Origin: Snodgrassella sp.
GTDB taxonomy: Bacteria > Pseudomonadota > Gammaproteobacteria > Burkholderiales > Neisseriaceae
Assembly (NCBI GenBank): GCA_024103515.1
Contig: JAGGIK010000017.1
Span: forward strand, 1-34,372
Length of the DNA: 34,372 nt
Reading direction: 5' to 3'
The notes under the pieces were generated by a model. That model was not told the DNA's origin. It saw nothing but the letters and a program-made list of their open reading frames with translations, and did no database searches. Numbering within the stretch: position 1 is the first letter of the stretch; each line of letters begins with the position of its first letter. A program made the position numbers and the translations under genes. This document shows, one piece after another, positions 8,591 through 17,635 of the stretch.

Positions 8591-9842
8591 ATTATGATCA
8601 ATATCTAAACCAATTTAAATGACAACAATTTGAAGTACTATCAAAGAAAGCTTGCTTAACTTTAATTATTGCAACATTGAAAGTGCAGCAACATGACTAA
8701 TATACTTAATTGCCTCTCATTTGTTAGTAAGCTGCCACTTTGAACATGTGTCACAACTTATTTACATCAATGCAATTTACTAAGATCTCTTTATGCTTAT
8801 TGAGTAACAAATGCAATAAACTATACGATCAATTTAGTTAGTGTGTCCATAGAAATTTACAGATAGATGCCGTTGTATTAACTGAAAGACTGATATAACA
8901 ATCATAAACAGCATCTGAATGCCATCAATCAAGACCAGAATAAGCGATTTGGCGGTCTTAATCACACATTGCAAATAATTGCTGTAATTATTGCGAAAAA
9001 TTTAGCTCCAAGCACCAATGGCCGTCTGTATATTTTTTCTATTTCGATCATACTATTTTAACATTGATATCAGATTGTAAATATGGATAAATTTAATATT
9101 TTTACATCTTTAGCCGATACTACCGTTAAACACTTTTATCAACAAGCTTCAAATATTTTCCAGTTATTTAGGCACAAACTACAACCCCATGTAGAATAGT
9201 GACAGGATTTATTTTTCTAATTTTATGCATTTTTAATCCAAATAACCTGCACGCGCAAGTATTTATCTTTAGCATCTTTTGGCTACGTCGATTGATTTAG
9301 ATCTGTTTAATTGGCTTTAACAGTATCAATTTTATCTATAAAATTCTCTACCTAATTTAGTTAAGAACATAGTTTGTGACTCATTAACCCAAATATTAAT
9401 AAAATTGTTTATAAACCATATCATTGATGACAGCACTCTACCATTATGCAATATTCTACAATAATAAGATATAGGCCAGATTTAATTCCATTCAGTTATC
9501 AAAAGAATAGTCATAACTGTAATTTATACCATTTTTATATTATTAAAATAAAAACATATTGAATGATAACTAATATGAATACAAATGTAGGCATTTTAAC
9601 TAAGGAAAAATTTATTGTTTAGACTGAATAAAGTCCGTTGAAAACCTTTTGTCACTTTATTCTGCCGCCTTAAAACAGGTTTATATTCTTAACCAATTCA
9701 TCGCCACCATTTGCAGTTAAATACATCAAATCAATTGATTAACAAATTCTCTTCCATATATCGACTGTTTTTTGCACAGCCGATGTGCATTTTTATATAG
9801 AATATTAATTTAACGTTCTGAACTTTAACTGAATGTATGCGT
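8591..9842. other. Long AT-rich spacer between ffh and valS
   Basis: About 1.25 kb without a convincing gene. The only thing worth marking is a 38-codon ORF at 9083-9199 (separate entry). I see no tRNA cloverleaf, no IS terminus and no conserved protein fragment. One 12-mer near 9019-9030 (TGGCCGTCTGTA) resembles the Neisseria uptake sequence at 10 of 12 positions, which may be chance. Confidence 0.5.
9083..9199 (+). CDS. Possible 38-residue ORF (doubtful)
   Basis: ATG at 9083 opens 38 codons ending in TAG. The peptide begins MDKFNIFTSLADTTVKHFYQ and is mostly amphipathic (Phe/Leu/Gln/His-rich), with no signal peptide and no Cys. No clear ribosome-binding site precedes it. It could be a genuine small protein, a remnant of a longer gene, or chance in AT-rich DNA. 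I do not recognise it. Confidence 0.2.
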   Translation: MDKFNIFTSLADTTVKHFYQQASNIFQLFRHKLQPHVE

Positions 9843-9848
9843 TATAAT
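9843..9848 (+). promoter_or_regulatory. Probable -10 box of valS
   Basis: A perfect TATAAT lies 38 nt before the valS ATG, giving a short leader of about 30 nt. No good -35 hexamer is seen at 16-18 bp (the best is a poor GAACTT). Confidence 0.45.
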
Positions 9849-9886
9849 CAGCATCTTATTTTTTGTTTTCTTCTATACCAGAAACC

Positions 9887-12730
9887 ATGTTAAATACCCA
9901 ATATTCTCCAAGTGAAATTGAAACCCGTTGGTATCAGCAGTGGGAAAAGCGCGGCTACTTCGAGCCATCACTTGATTTAAGTAAACAATCATTTGCCATT
10001 CAATTGCCACCACCCAACGTCACCGGCACTCTGCATATGGGCCATGCATTTAATCAGACCATTATGGACGGTCTGACCCGTTATCATCGCATGAAAGGTG
10101 AAAATGTCTGTTGGATTCCTGGTTCCGACCATGCCGGTATTGCTACGCAAATCGTAGTAGAGCGACAACTGGCTACAGAAAATATCTCACGTCATGATCT
10201 AGGGCGGGAAGCCTTTATCACCAAAATATGGGACTGGAAAAAATTTTCTGGTGGCACCATTACCGAACAGATGCGTCGTGTCGGCTGCTCGGTTGACTGG
10301 AAACGCGAATATTTCACTATGGACGAAACGCGTGCGGAAGTGGTTACCGAAGTATTCGTGCGCCTGTTTCAGCAGGGACTGATTTATCGTGGAAAACGGC
10401 TGGTAAACTGGGATCCAGTCTTGGGAACGGCCGTCTCTGATCTGGAAGTAGAAAATATTGAAGAAAACGGCCACATGTGGCATATCCGTTATCCTTTGGT
10501 AGATGATCCAACTAAGGCACTGACCGTTGCCACAACCCGACCAGAAACATTACTGGGTGACGTAGCCGTAGCGGTTCACCCTGATGATGAGCGTTATGCA
10601 ACCTTTATTGGCAAACAGCTGATATTGCCTCTATCAGGCCGTACGATCCCAGTGATTGCAGACGAATATGTCGAGAAAGATTTCGGTACCGGCTGCGTTA
10701 AAATCACCCCTGCTCACGACTTTAACGATTATGAAGTCGGTAAACGCCATCAAACAGCCTTGGTTAATGTTCTTGCTTTGGATGCCACTATTCTGCCGCA
10801 AGCAGAGGTCTTTAATTTTCAGGGCCAGGCCCAACCAGCCATTGCTCTACCAAAACAATACGTCGGCATGGATCGATTTGTAGCCCGTAAGCAAATGGTC
10901 GCTGATTTGCAAGAGCAAGGTTTACTGGTGAAGGTGCAAGAGCATAAACTGATGACACCAAAAGGTGACCGTACGGGCAGTGTGATTGAACCAATGCTGA
11001 CCAACCAATGGTTTGTTGCCATGACTCGTACACCGGACAATAGTATTTATTCCGAACCTGAATCTGAATTTAATGGCAAAACACTAACCGAAAAATGTAT
11101 TCATGCCGTTGAAAGTGGACAGGTACGCTTTGTTCCAGAAAATTGGGTTAATACCTATAATCAGTGGATGAACAATATTCAGGACTGGTGTATTTCCCGT
11201 CAACTATGGTGGGGCCATCAAATTCCGGCTTGGTATGATCAGTCTGGACAGGTATACGTAGCACGTAATGAGGCAGAAGCACAAGTTCAGGCTGGAGCTG
11301 ATGCAGTTTTAAGCCGTGATGAAGATGTTTTGGACACATGGTTCTCTTCCGCACTGGTCCCATTTTCTACCTTAGGTTGGCCGAAAGACACGGTTGAACT
11401 GAAAGCATTTTTGCCTTCACAGGTACTCGTCACCGGCTACGAGATCATTTTTTTCTGGGTAGCGCGCATGATTATGATGACTACTCACTTTACCGGTAAG
11501 GTCCCATTCCATGATATTTATATTCATGGCATGGTACGGGATCATGAAGGTAAAAAAATGTCCAAATCCGAGGGCAATGTAATTGATCCAGTAGACCTGA
11601 TTGACGGCATTGATCTGCAAAATCTGCTGACAAAACGGACAACGGGTCTGCGCCGTCCGGAAAAAGCGCCGCAAGTGATTAAGGACACTGAAAAACTGTT
11701 TCCGAATGGTATTCCTGTATTTGGTGCCGATGCATTACGCTTCACCATGGCCAGCTATGCCAGCCTCGGTCGTAGTATCAATTTTGACTTTAAACGTGCC
11801 GAAGGCTACCGTAATTTCTGCAATAAACTATGGAATGCTAGCCGCTTTGTGTTGATGAACATTGAAAATCAGGACTGCGGCCAAAACGAAAGCCTGCCAT
11901 TAGCCTATAGCTTTGTAGATCAATGGTTATTAACCCGCTTGCAACAAATCATTACAGCAGTAACCGAAGCACTTGATACATATCGTTTCGATATGCTGGC
12001 ACAAACTCTGTATGAATTTATCTGGAACGAATACTGTGACTGGTATGTTGAACTGGCTAAAACCCAATTGCAGCAGGGTAACGAAGCCCAGCAACGTGCT
12101 ACGCGCCGTACTTTGGTCAGAGTACTAGAAACCGTTCTACGATTATTGCATCCTGTCATGCCATTTATCACTGAGGAATTGTGGCAGACTATAGCGCCAT
12201 TAGCCAATACCAAGCACACTGATAGTATTATGCTAGCTTCCTGGCCGTTAGCTGACGATAGTCAGCTTTATCCAAAAGCAATTGAGCAGATGACCTATTT
12301 GCAGGATATGATTAATAGTGTGCGTAACTTGCGTGGTGAAATGGGCCTGGCCATGAGTGTTAAAGTGCCTTTGTTGATTGAAAGCAGCCTTGATCTGAGT
12401 AATTTGCTACCCTATTTACCATTAATGGCTCGTCTGAGCGCAGCTCAGCAAGTTGAGCGCCTACCGGAAAGTGGCGACGCACCGGTTGCCGTTTGTCAGG
12501 GTGCGCGACTGATGCTGAAAGTGGAAGTAGACAAGGCAGCAGAACGCATTCGCCTGCAGAAAGAGGCTGAAAAATTGCAGAAGAAAATTGACAAAATTAA
12601 TGCCAAGCTATCTAAACCCGGTTATACCGAAAAGGCACCGGCACATCTTGTTGAAAAAGATCGTCAGGAACTGGCACTATTAGATGACAAAATGACAAAA
12701 ATTTCTTTGCAGCTTGAAAAATATCAATAA
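9887..12730 (+). CDS. valS: Valyl-tRNA synthetase
   Basis: A 947-residue class I aminoacyl-tRNA synthetase that charges tRNA-Val with valine in the cytoplasm. It has the HIGH motif in PPNVTGTLHMGHA (near residues 42-54), a CP1 editing domain with TTRPETLLGDVAVAV, WCISRQLWWGHQIPAW, and the KMSKS motif as GKKMSKSEGNV (near 555-565). An anticodon-binding helical domain follows, and then a C-terminal coiled coil rich in Lys/Glu, typical of ValS (last about 70 residues). ATG at 9887 fits the family N-terminus; an in-frame TTG lies 24 nt upstream. The ribosome-binding site is weak. The length is usual. Terminator at 12743-12764. Confidence 0.98.
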   Translation: MLNTQYSPSEIETRWYQQWEKRGYFEPSLDLSKQSFAIQLPPPNVTGTLHMGHAFNQTIMDGLTRYHRMKGENVCWIPGSDHAGIATQIVVERQLATENISRHDLGREAFITKIWDWKKFSGGTITEQMRRVGCSVDWKREYFTMDETRAEVVTEVFVRLFQQGLIYRGKRLVNWDPVLGTAVSDLEVENIEENGHMWHIRYPLVDDPTKALTVATTRPETLLGDVAVAVHPDDERYATFIGKQLILPLSGRTIPVIADEYVEKDFGTGCVKITPAHDFNDYEVGKRHQTALVNVLALDATILPQAEVFNFQGQAQPAIALPKQYVGMDRFVARKQMVADLQEQGLLVKVQEHKLMTPKGDRTGSVIEPMLTNQWFVAMTRTPDNSIYSEPESEFNGKTLTEKCIHAVESGQVRFVPENWVNTYNQWMNNIQDWCISRQLWWGHQIPAWYDQSGQVYVARNEAEAQVQAGADAVLSRDEDVLDTWFSSALVPFSTLGWPKDTVELKAFLPSQVLVTGYEIIFFWVARMIMMTTHFTGKVPFHDIYIHGMVRDHEGKKMSKSEGNVIDPVDLIDGIDLQNLLTKRTTGLRRPEKAPQVIKDTEKLFPNGIPVFGADALRFTMASYASLGRSINFDFKRAEGYRNFCNKLWNASRFVLMNIENQDCGQNESLPLAYSFVDQWLLTRLQQIITAVTEALDTYRFDMLAQTLYEFIWNEYCDWYVELAKTQLQQGNEAQQRATRRTLVRVLETVLRLLHPVMPFITEELWQTIAPLANTKHTDSIMLASWPLADDSQLYPKAIEQMTYLQDMINSVRNLRGEMGLAMSVKVPLLIESSLDLSNLLPYLPLMARLSAAQQVERLPESGDAPVAVCQGARLMLKVEVDKAAERIRLQKEAEKLQKKIDKINAKLSKPGYTEKAPAHLVEKDRQELALLDDKMTKISLQLEKYQ

Positions 12731-12742
12731 TATATGTTGGCT

Positions 12743-12764
12743 AGCCGCTAATAGGCGGCTTTTT
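12743..12764 (+). terminator. Rho-independent terminator of valS
   Basis: The stem AGCCGC/GCGGCT (12743-12748 with 12755-12760), with a 6-nt loop, runs into TTTT and, after a CA, a further T-run. It begins 13 nt after the valS stop. Confidence 0.8.
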
Positions 12765-12958
12765 CATTTTTTTATGGCAAAAAGTAATATTAGGTAAATA
12801 AACAATACTCAAATATAAAACAATTAATTAAACCTCTACAATATGTATAAATTAATTAATTCTTGTATATTTTTATATTATTTTTTTATATATTAACTAA
12901 TTTTTTATATTTTTTTACACAATTTGAACCGGATACATTGATTAAATGGAGAATACTG

Positions 12959-13402
12959 GTGGTTAATACATCTAGATACTCATCCCTGAACATCGTCCTG
13001 ATTCAGACTCGTGAAGCATTACTTTCTCATTTCCGCCCTATGCTGAACGATATAGGCATCACTGATCAGCAATGGCGTATTATTCGTTTACTGGCTGAAC
13101 ATGGCATTATGGATTTTCAGGATCTTGCCAAACAGGCATGTATTTTGCGTCCCAGCCTAACTGGAATTTTGACACGTCTGGAAAAACTGAATTATGTGGT
13201 GAGACTGAAGCCGTCTAACGATCATCGGCGTGTTTTTCTGAAACTGACCAACGAGGGGGAACGTCTATATGAAAACCTTTGTATTGCTGTAGACGCTCGC
13301 TACAAAACACTGGAACAGCGTTTTACACACGAAAAACTACAACAACTTGGTAATCTACTGAAAGAATTTACGGATATTGCTATTGATAATAACGAAGAAT
13401 AA
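12959..13402 (+). CDS. hpaR: MarR-family regulator, HpaR (homoprotocatechuate regulator) type
   Basis: A 147-residue winged-helix repressor. The start is GTG at 12959: GGAG stands 7 nt before it, and the resulting length matches E. coli HpaR (about 148). Upstream codons in the same frame translate AT-rich leader DNA into implausible Phe/Tyr/Ile runs. It begins NIVLIQTREALLSHFRP, then ITDQQWRIIRLLAEHG, the recognition-helix region CILRPSLTGILTRLEKL and the wing with NDHRRVFLKLTNEG. These all correspond closely to HpaR, which represses 4-hydroxyphenylacetate/homoprotocatechuate catabolism and binds aromatic acids. No hpa catabolic gene is visible in the window, so its target here is unknown. 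Family is firm; ligand is inference. Confidence 0.82.
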   Translation: MVNTSRYSSLNIVLIQTREALLSHFRPMLNDIGITDQQWRIIRLLAEHGIMDFQDLAKQACILRPSLTGILTRLEKLNYVVRLKPSNDHRRVFLKLTNEGERLYENLCIAVDARYKTLEQRFTHEKLQQLGNLLKEFTDIAIDNNEE

Positions 13403-13411
13403 AATTAACTA

Positions 13412-13804
13412 ATGAATCAAATCGCCATCAATGCTCTTTGCTTATATCATCATGCTAGAGTAAAAGTTGCGACTGATATGCATGTCATTACCACTGATTG
13501 AGAAGCCAGTCGAAATGGTATAACCGTGACCGCCCCTTACTTCAATGACGGATACGCCACCAATCTTGCTATTTTATAGCAATCAGAATGCATGTATTTA
13601 GCTCATTTTGTGGCGCAACTGGTATTTATGCGAAATGTTCTGGCCTATTCACAGGGTGAAATAGCGGAACATTTTGCTAATATCACCCCGATTAGTGCAG
13701 CAAAATCCCTTTTGCTAAATAATGATAAAGTCAGCGCAAGCGCAACTAGATGGCGCTTTGGCATATTTGAACTAGCAGATTATTGCATCTGTCTAATTAT
13801 ATAA
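13412..13804 (+). pseudogene. Unrecognised decayed reading frame after hpaR
   Basis: One reading frame runs 131 codons from ATG 13412 to TAA 13804 but carries two internal stops (TGA at 13499, TAG at 13577). Codon content between the stops looks protein-like (for example ITVTAPYFNDGYATNLAIL and AHFVAQLVFMRNVLAYSQG), which argues for a single decayed gene over chance. It starts only 9 nt after hpaR. I cannot assign a family. A short independent ORF from 13592 is the alternative. Confidence 0.3.
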
Positions 13805-13943
13805 TAATAAAAGATATATTTAGCTTTTTATTAATCAAAGAAGTAACGATATCAAAATATTTTATTCCCATGAATGAGTAAAATTACAAATAAAAGATAC
13901 TTATAGATATACACCAAAAACAAAGCAAAATATTTTTATAAGT

Positions 13944-14628
13944 GTGAAAAATTTATATTTTTTATTGACTAAATTACTGTTAAGTAACGTACTCATTTCC
14001 CCGATTTTAGCTAATGATTTACACTCAGCAACAGCATTAGATATTAACAAAGAGTCATAATTTAGCATATTAAATTGAAAAAATAGCCCTTTCTGAGATT
14101 AGTATCATTCAAGCTACAATTAAAACTTGGTTCGAATTTTACCATCTAGATATGCCAAAATTTTATATTGAAAATATTAATTCTTGGCAATTTAATAAAA
14201 ATTACAATGGAATTTATACTAGGAAGTTTAAACCTGCCATTGATGATGTTTATTTTCCCCAAATGTTTGGTTATTCACCTAGTAAATAAAAATATATCGA
14301 ATTTTTGCCTATGTCTAAAAAGGAAGATAAATATCTTTTTTATGGTAATGAAGATTGCCAAGAAATCTATATAGTAAAGAGAATAAATCAAACCAAAAGA
14401 GTCATATTTAGGTTTAACACTACGCAATTTTTAGAAACCATATTTTGACAAGATGAAAATAATTTTATTGCTGTTGGGCATGTAGAACCTTCTAGCTATT
14501 TTATCGATACATTTAGTCCAGATGACAAAGTTGTAAAGAATTATTTTTACGCCAAATCTGAAGATTTTAAAATAGGTTATTTTCTTAAAAACCTTAGATC
14601 TAGAGGTGCTCATAGTATAGGAGATTAA
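13944..14628 (+). pseudogene. Decayed gene for a secreted protein, unknown family
   Basis: GTG at 13944 opens MKNLYFLLTKLLLSNVLISP followed by ILA and then Asn-Asp, a good signal peptide with cleavage after Ala. The frame ends at a TAA at 14058. A second frame (+1) then runs from about 14074 to TAA at 14626-14628 with protein-like codon use and only two stops. It contains WFEFYHLDMPKFYIENINSW, EFLPMSKKEDKYLFYGNEDC and NNFIAVGHVEPSSYFIDTFS. One frameshift and two or three nonsense changes therefore separate it from an exported protein of roughly 225 residues. I recognise no domain. IS copy B sits 45 bp downstream. Confidence 0.55.
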
Positions 14629-14673
14629 TTAATTTTGATGAAAAATCGCTTTTAATAACTTTATAAGTTCTTT

Positions 14674-15706
14674 TATAACTATCGCCTAAAATAGTACAAC
14701 ATAAAAGTAGCAAATTCTCTTGATTAACCCACATAGGATTTAAACATCAAATCAATAATATCATATCAATTCGTAGCTATTTTATAAGAAGCCGAAGTTG
14801 GTATGCTCATTAAACATTTGCAGTAAATCTGGTATGGGGAATGCAACTTTGTATCAATGGCGTGATCAATACGCTGATATGAAAACCTCAGATAGCAAAC
14901 GCTTAAAGCAATGGGAAGCTTTAAAACCGCAAGCTTAAACAGATGTTGGCAGAACTGAGTTTAAAACCCAGCTTCTATAGCGGTACTCAGTGCGATCACG
15001 GATAGGTATGGACGCAGGGGCTTTTGCAAATGTTTTAAACGCATCAGCCAGCGCGGCTATAAATGCTACCATAAACGGATTTAGCAGGTGTATTGTCGAT
15101 TAAAGCTTAATCTAAGGGTAAAGCGTAAACAACGTATTGCTCAGCGAAGCCCAGAAAAACCATTGGTTCCGAATAAACAGGTGAATACAGATAATGGCTT
15201 TAATGCGTGACAGCCATCGCCACCAACGGCGATTTAGAACTGTCAATATCATTGATGACTTTAATCATGAGGCGTTAGGTTTGGATATGGTGGTCAGGTT
15301 ACCGGCTGATAGGATAAGCCGTAATCTAGATAAACTGGCTGAATATCATGCTTATTCACTTAAAATACGCGTGGAAAATGGAGCGGAATTTACCGCAAAT
15401 ACGTTCACTTATTGGGCAAAATCACATAGTATCACCCTAGATAATATTCAACCAGGCAGCCCATAGCAAAACGGGTATATTGAACCATTTAATTGTACTT
15501 ATCGCATAGAGGTACTGGATTTATATCTATTTAATAACCTTAATAACCTAGGTAAGAAATAGAAATAACCGAAGAATGGCTAAGCATTTATACCATCGAA
15601 AGAGCTTATCAAGCATCAAATAATATGACGCCGATTGAGTATAAAACACGAAAACAAGCAACGTGATTTTCTACGTCAGTTTTGTGCTAACTATGGGGTA
15701 TTTACA
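14674..15706 (+). mobile_element. IS3-family remnant B (type 1 IS) with 4-bp target duplication
   Basis: The termini TATAACTATCGCC (14674) and GGGGTATTTACA (ending 15706) are an imperfect inverted repeat. They are flanked by CTTT on both sides (14670-14673 and 15707-15710), the direct repeat expected for this kind of element. OrfA's start codon is ATC instead of ATG. A TAA and a frameshift follow, and then GMGNATLYQWRDQY and SDSKRLKQ are readable. OrfB has an internal deletion near 14970. Its best piece (15194-15466) shows FRTVNIIDDFNHEALGLDM and RVENGAEF, so the second catalytic Asp is Glu. The left 260 bp are nearly identical to copy C, including OrfA lesions. Confidence 0.85.
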
Positions 15707-15710
15707 CTTT

Positions 15711-16102
15711 GTTGTAATTGAAAAAATGAAAATCTCTTTGTTTTATTAACTTCACTAATCATTCTACATACAAGATTTTTAGACAAATTAAAAAGAAAAT
15801 ATTTAGGAGATAAGTTTTTGGGAGAAAAAAAGCAGGAGGTAATATTTCTAAGAAAGCTCAATATTGGAATGATGACATCGAGATTAATGCCTATAGTTTA
15901 TCGATTGATTGCTGAACACAAAATAGATATATCATCATTATGACTAAATATCTCGAATTTAACTATTATGGTAATGAAATAAGGTTGGAAACCACCATCT
16001 GTGCAACAATTAAAAATTGATAAAATCGCTACTTAGCGTTTTATGTATTGCAATTACCAATGACATAACAATTTTATCATTTTTTTAAGTTATAGCCTAA
16101 AC
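15711..16102. other. AT-rich remnant DNA right of IS copy B
   Basis: There is no intact gene. The plus strand is open without a start codon from 15722 to a TGA at 15941-15943. An overlapping frame near 15840-15910 reads ISKKAQYWNDDIEINAYSLS, which looks protein-like. Both may be debris of one gene, and neither resembles a family I know. Confidence 0.3.
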
Positions 16103-16353
16103 CATATAGGAGATAATGCCTCATCAGAATTGTATGACCAATTAAGAAACAGCATTGACAAAATTGACGCTAATACCACCCCGTTATCTAAATAAGCAAT
16201 AGACAACCGCGACATGGGTAGTCATTGCATTTTTATGTTGCTATTGATTATAGCAACATTCCTACACCTGATGATCAGCAAGCATGATTGGATTTTCAAC
16301 GACACTGTGTACAAATCGCAATATTAAACGCTGTAGTTGAAATGATCGGATAA
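16103..16353 (+). pseudogene. C-terminal remnant of an unrecognised gene
   Basis: A protein-like frame begins HIGDNASSELYDQLRNSIDK and continues IDANTTPLSK to a TAA near 16192. It resumes in a shifted frame with FYVAIDYSNIPTPDDQQA, passes a TGA and reads on to RHCVQIAILNAVVEMIG and a TAA at 16351-16353. The pieces fit one gene with at least two stops and one frameshift and no visible start. No family recognised. Confidence 0.35.
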
Positions 16354-16413
16354 TTCATCCTTTACGGCTTAAAGTCAGCATTTTGTTCGGTTATTACCTT
16401 ATTAATAATAGAA

Positions 16414-16443
16414 AAAGGACTATCTGATTAGGTATAGTCCTTT
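16414..16443 (-). terminator. Rho-independent terminator of fba
   Basis: A perfect 10-bp stem, AAAGGACTAT/ATAGTCCTTT (16414-16423 with 16434-16443), with a 10-nt loop. On the minus strand it ends in five consecutive T and lies 16 nt past the fba stop. Confidence 0.85.
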
Positions 16444-16459
16444 ATATTTTGATTTCATT

Positions 16460-17524
16460 TTATTTAATAATCTGTATCAATTCACCCTTAGCATAACGAT
16501 TAGCCATTTTTTCCAAAGAGATCGGCTTAATTTTATCAGCTTGGCCGTCTGCACCAAAAGCCATGTAACGATCTATACAGATTTGTTTCATTGCCTTGAT
16601 GGTTTCGGTAAAATATTTACGTGGATCAAATTCAGCAGGATGATTAGCTAGAAAGCGGCGTATGGCACCAGTACTGGCCAGACGCAGGTCTGTATCAATA
16701 TTCACTTTACGCACCCCGTACTTGATACCTTGTACGATTTCTTCAACCGGTACACCATAGGTTTCAGGAATTTCACCACCATACTCATTAATGACCTGTA
16801 ACCATTCCTGTGGCACCGAACTGGAACCATGCATCACCAAATGTGTGTTGGGCAAGCGTTCGTGAATCTCGCGGATACGGTCAATACGCAGCACATCACC
16901 AGTCGGTTTACGAGTAAATTTATAGGCGCCATGACTGGTGCCGATGGCAATAGCCAATGCATCTACACTCGTGTCCTGCACAAAACGAACGGCTTCATCC
17001 ACGCTGGTCAGCATCTGATCATGACTGAGCTTACCGGTAGCACCGACACCATCCTCCTCTCCAGCCTCACCTGTTTCCAAATTACCAAGGCAGCCAATTT
17101 CTCCCTCAACAGAAACGCCACAAGCATGCGCCATATACACCGTTGTGCGAGTCACATCGACATTATATTCATAGGTGGATGGCGTTTTGGCATCACTCAA
17201 CAGTGATCCATCCATCATTACGGAAGAAAAACCAAGTTGGATCGAACGCTGACACACTTCTGGCGATGCGCCATGATCCTGATGCATCACGACTGGAATA
17301 TGCGGAAATTCCTCAATGGCGGCCAGAATAAGATGACGTAAAAAAGGGGCACCGGCATATTTACGCGCGCCTGCACTGGCCTGCACAATAACTGGAGCAT
17401 TAACTTCATCTGCTGCTTCCATAATTGCGCGCATTTGTTCCAGATTATTAACATTAAACGCCGGTAAACCATAGCTATTTTCAGCAGCATGGTCGAGCAG
17501 TTGGCGCATAGAAACTAAAGCCAT
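16460..17524 (-). CDS. fba: Fructose-1,6-bisphosphate aldolase, class II
   Basis: A 354-residue zinc-dependent aldolase that interconverts fructose-1,6-bisphosphate with glyceraldehyde-3-phosphate and dihydroxyacetone phosphate. It is the longer class II type related to Calvin-cycle CbbA, by the start [20 protein letters not shown] and the length. Metal and active-site regions include HQDHGASPE (near 81-89), [29 protein letters not shown] and [16 protein letters not shown] at 17524 has CGGAGAA close upstream. It has its own terminator. It is divergent in function from the adjacent thiamine importer but on the same strand, with a 111-nt gap. In symbionts lacking phosphofructokinase the enzyme would serve gluconeogenesis; I cannot tell from this window. 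Confidence 0.96.
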   Translation of the reverse strand: MALVSMRQLLDHAAENSYGLPAFNVNNLEQMRAIMEAADEVNAPVIVQASAGARKYAGAPFLRHLILAAIEEFPHIPVVMHQDHGASPEVCQRSIQLGFSSVMMDGSLLSDAKTPSTYEYNVDVTRTTVYMAHACGVSVEGEIGCLGNLETGEAGEEDGVGATGKLSHDQMLTSVDEAVRFVQDTSVDALAIAIGTSHGAYKFTRKPTGDVLRIDRIREIHERLPNTHLVMHGSSSVPQEWLQVINEYGGEIPETYGVPVEEIVQGIKYGVRKVNIDTDLRLASTGAIRRFLANHPAEFDPRKYFTETIKAMKQICIDRYMAFGADGQADKIKPISLEKMANRYAKGELIQIIK

Positions 17525-17635
17525 GAGATTCTCCGAGAATAAAGATTAATTGAGGCAAGAATGGATATAATTATAATCGATATTGTTGCTAAGCTAAATC
17601 GTAATTGTCTACATAAATACTGCCTGTTGACATAC

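Noticed and set aside
10199..12219. Many antisense frames inside valS
   Set aside because: valS is a complete, strongly supported gene; the antisense frames have no independent support and follow its codon pattern.
14120..14150. GGTTCGAATTTTACC as the T-arm of a tRNA
   Set aside because: No acceptor stem, D-arm or anticodon arm fits around it, and it lies in the coding trace of the secreted-protein pseudogene.
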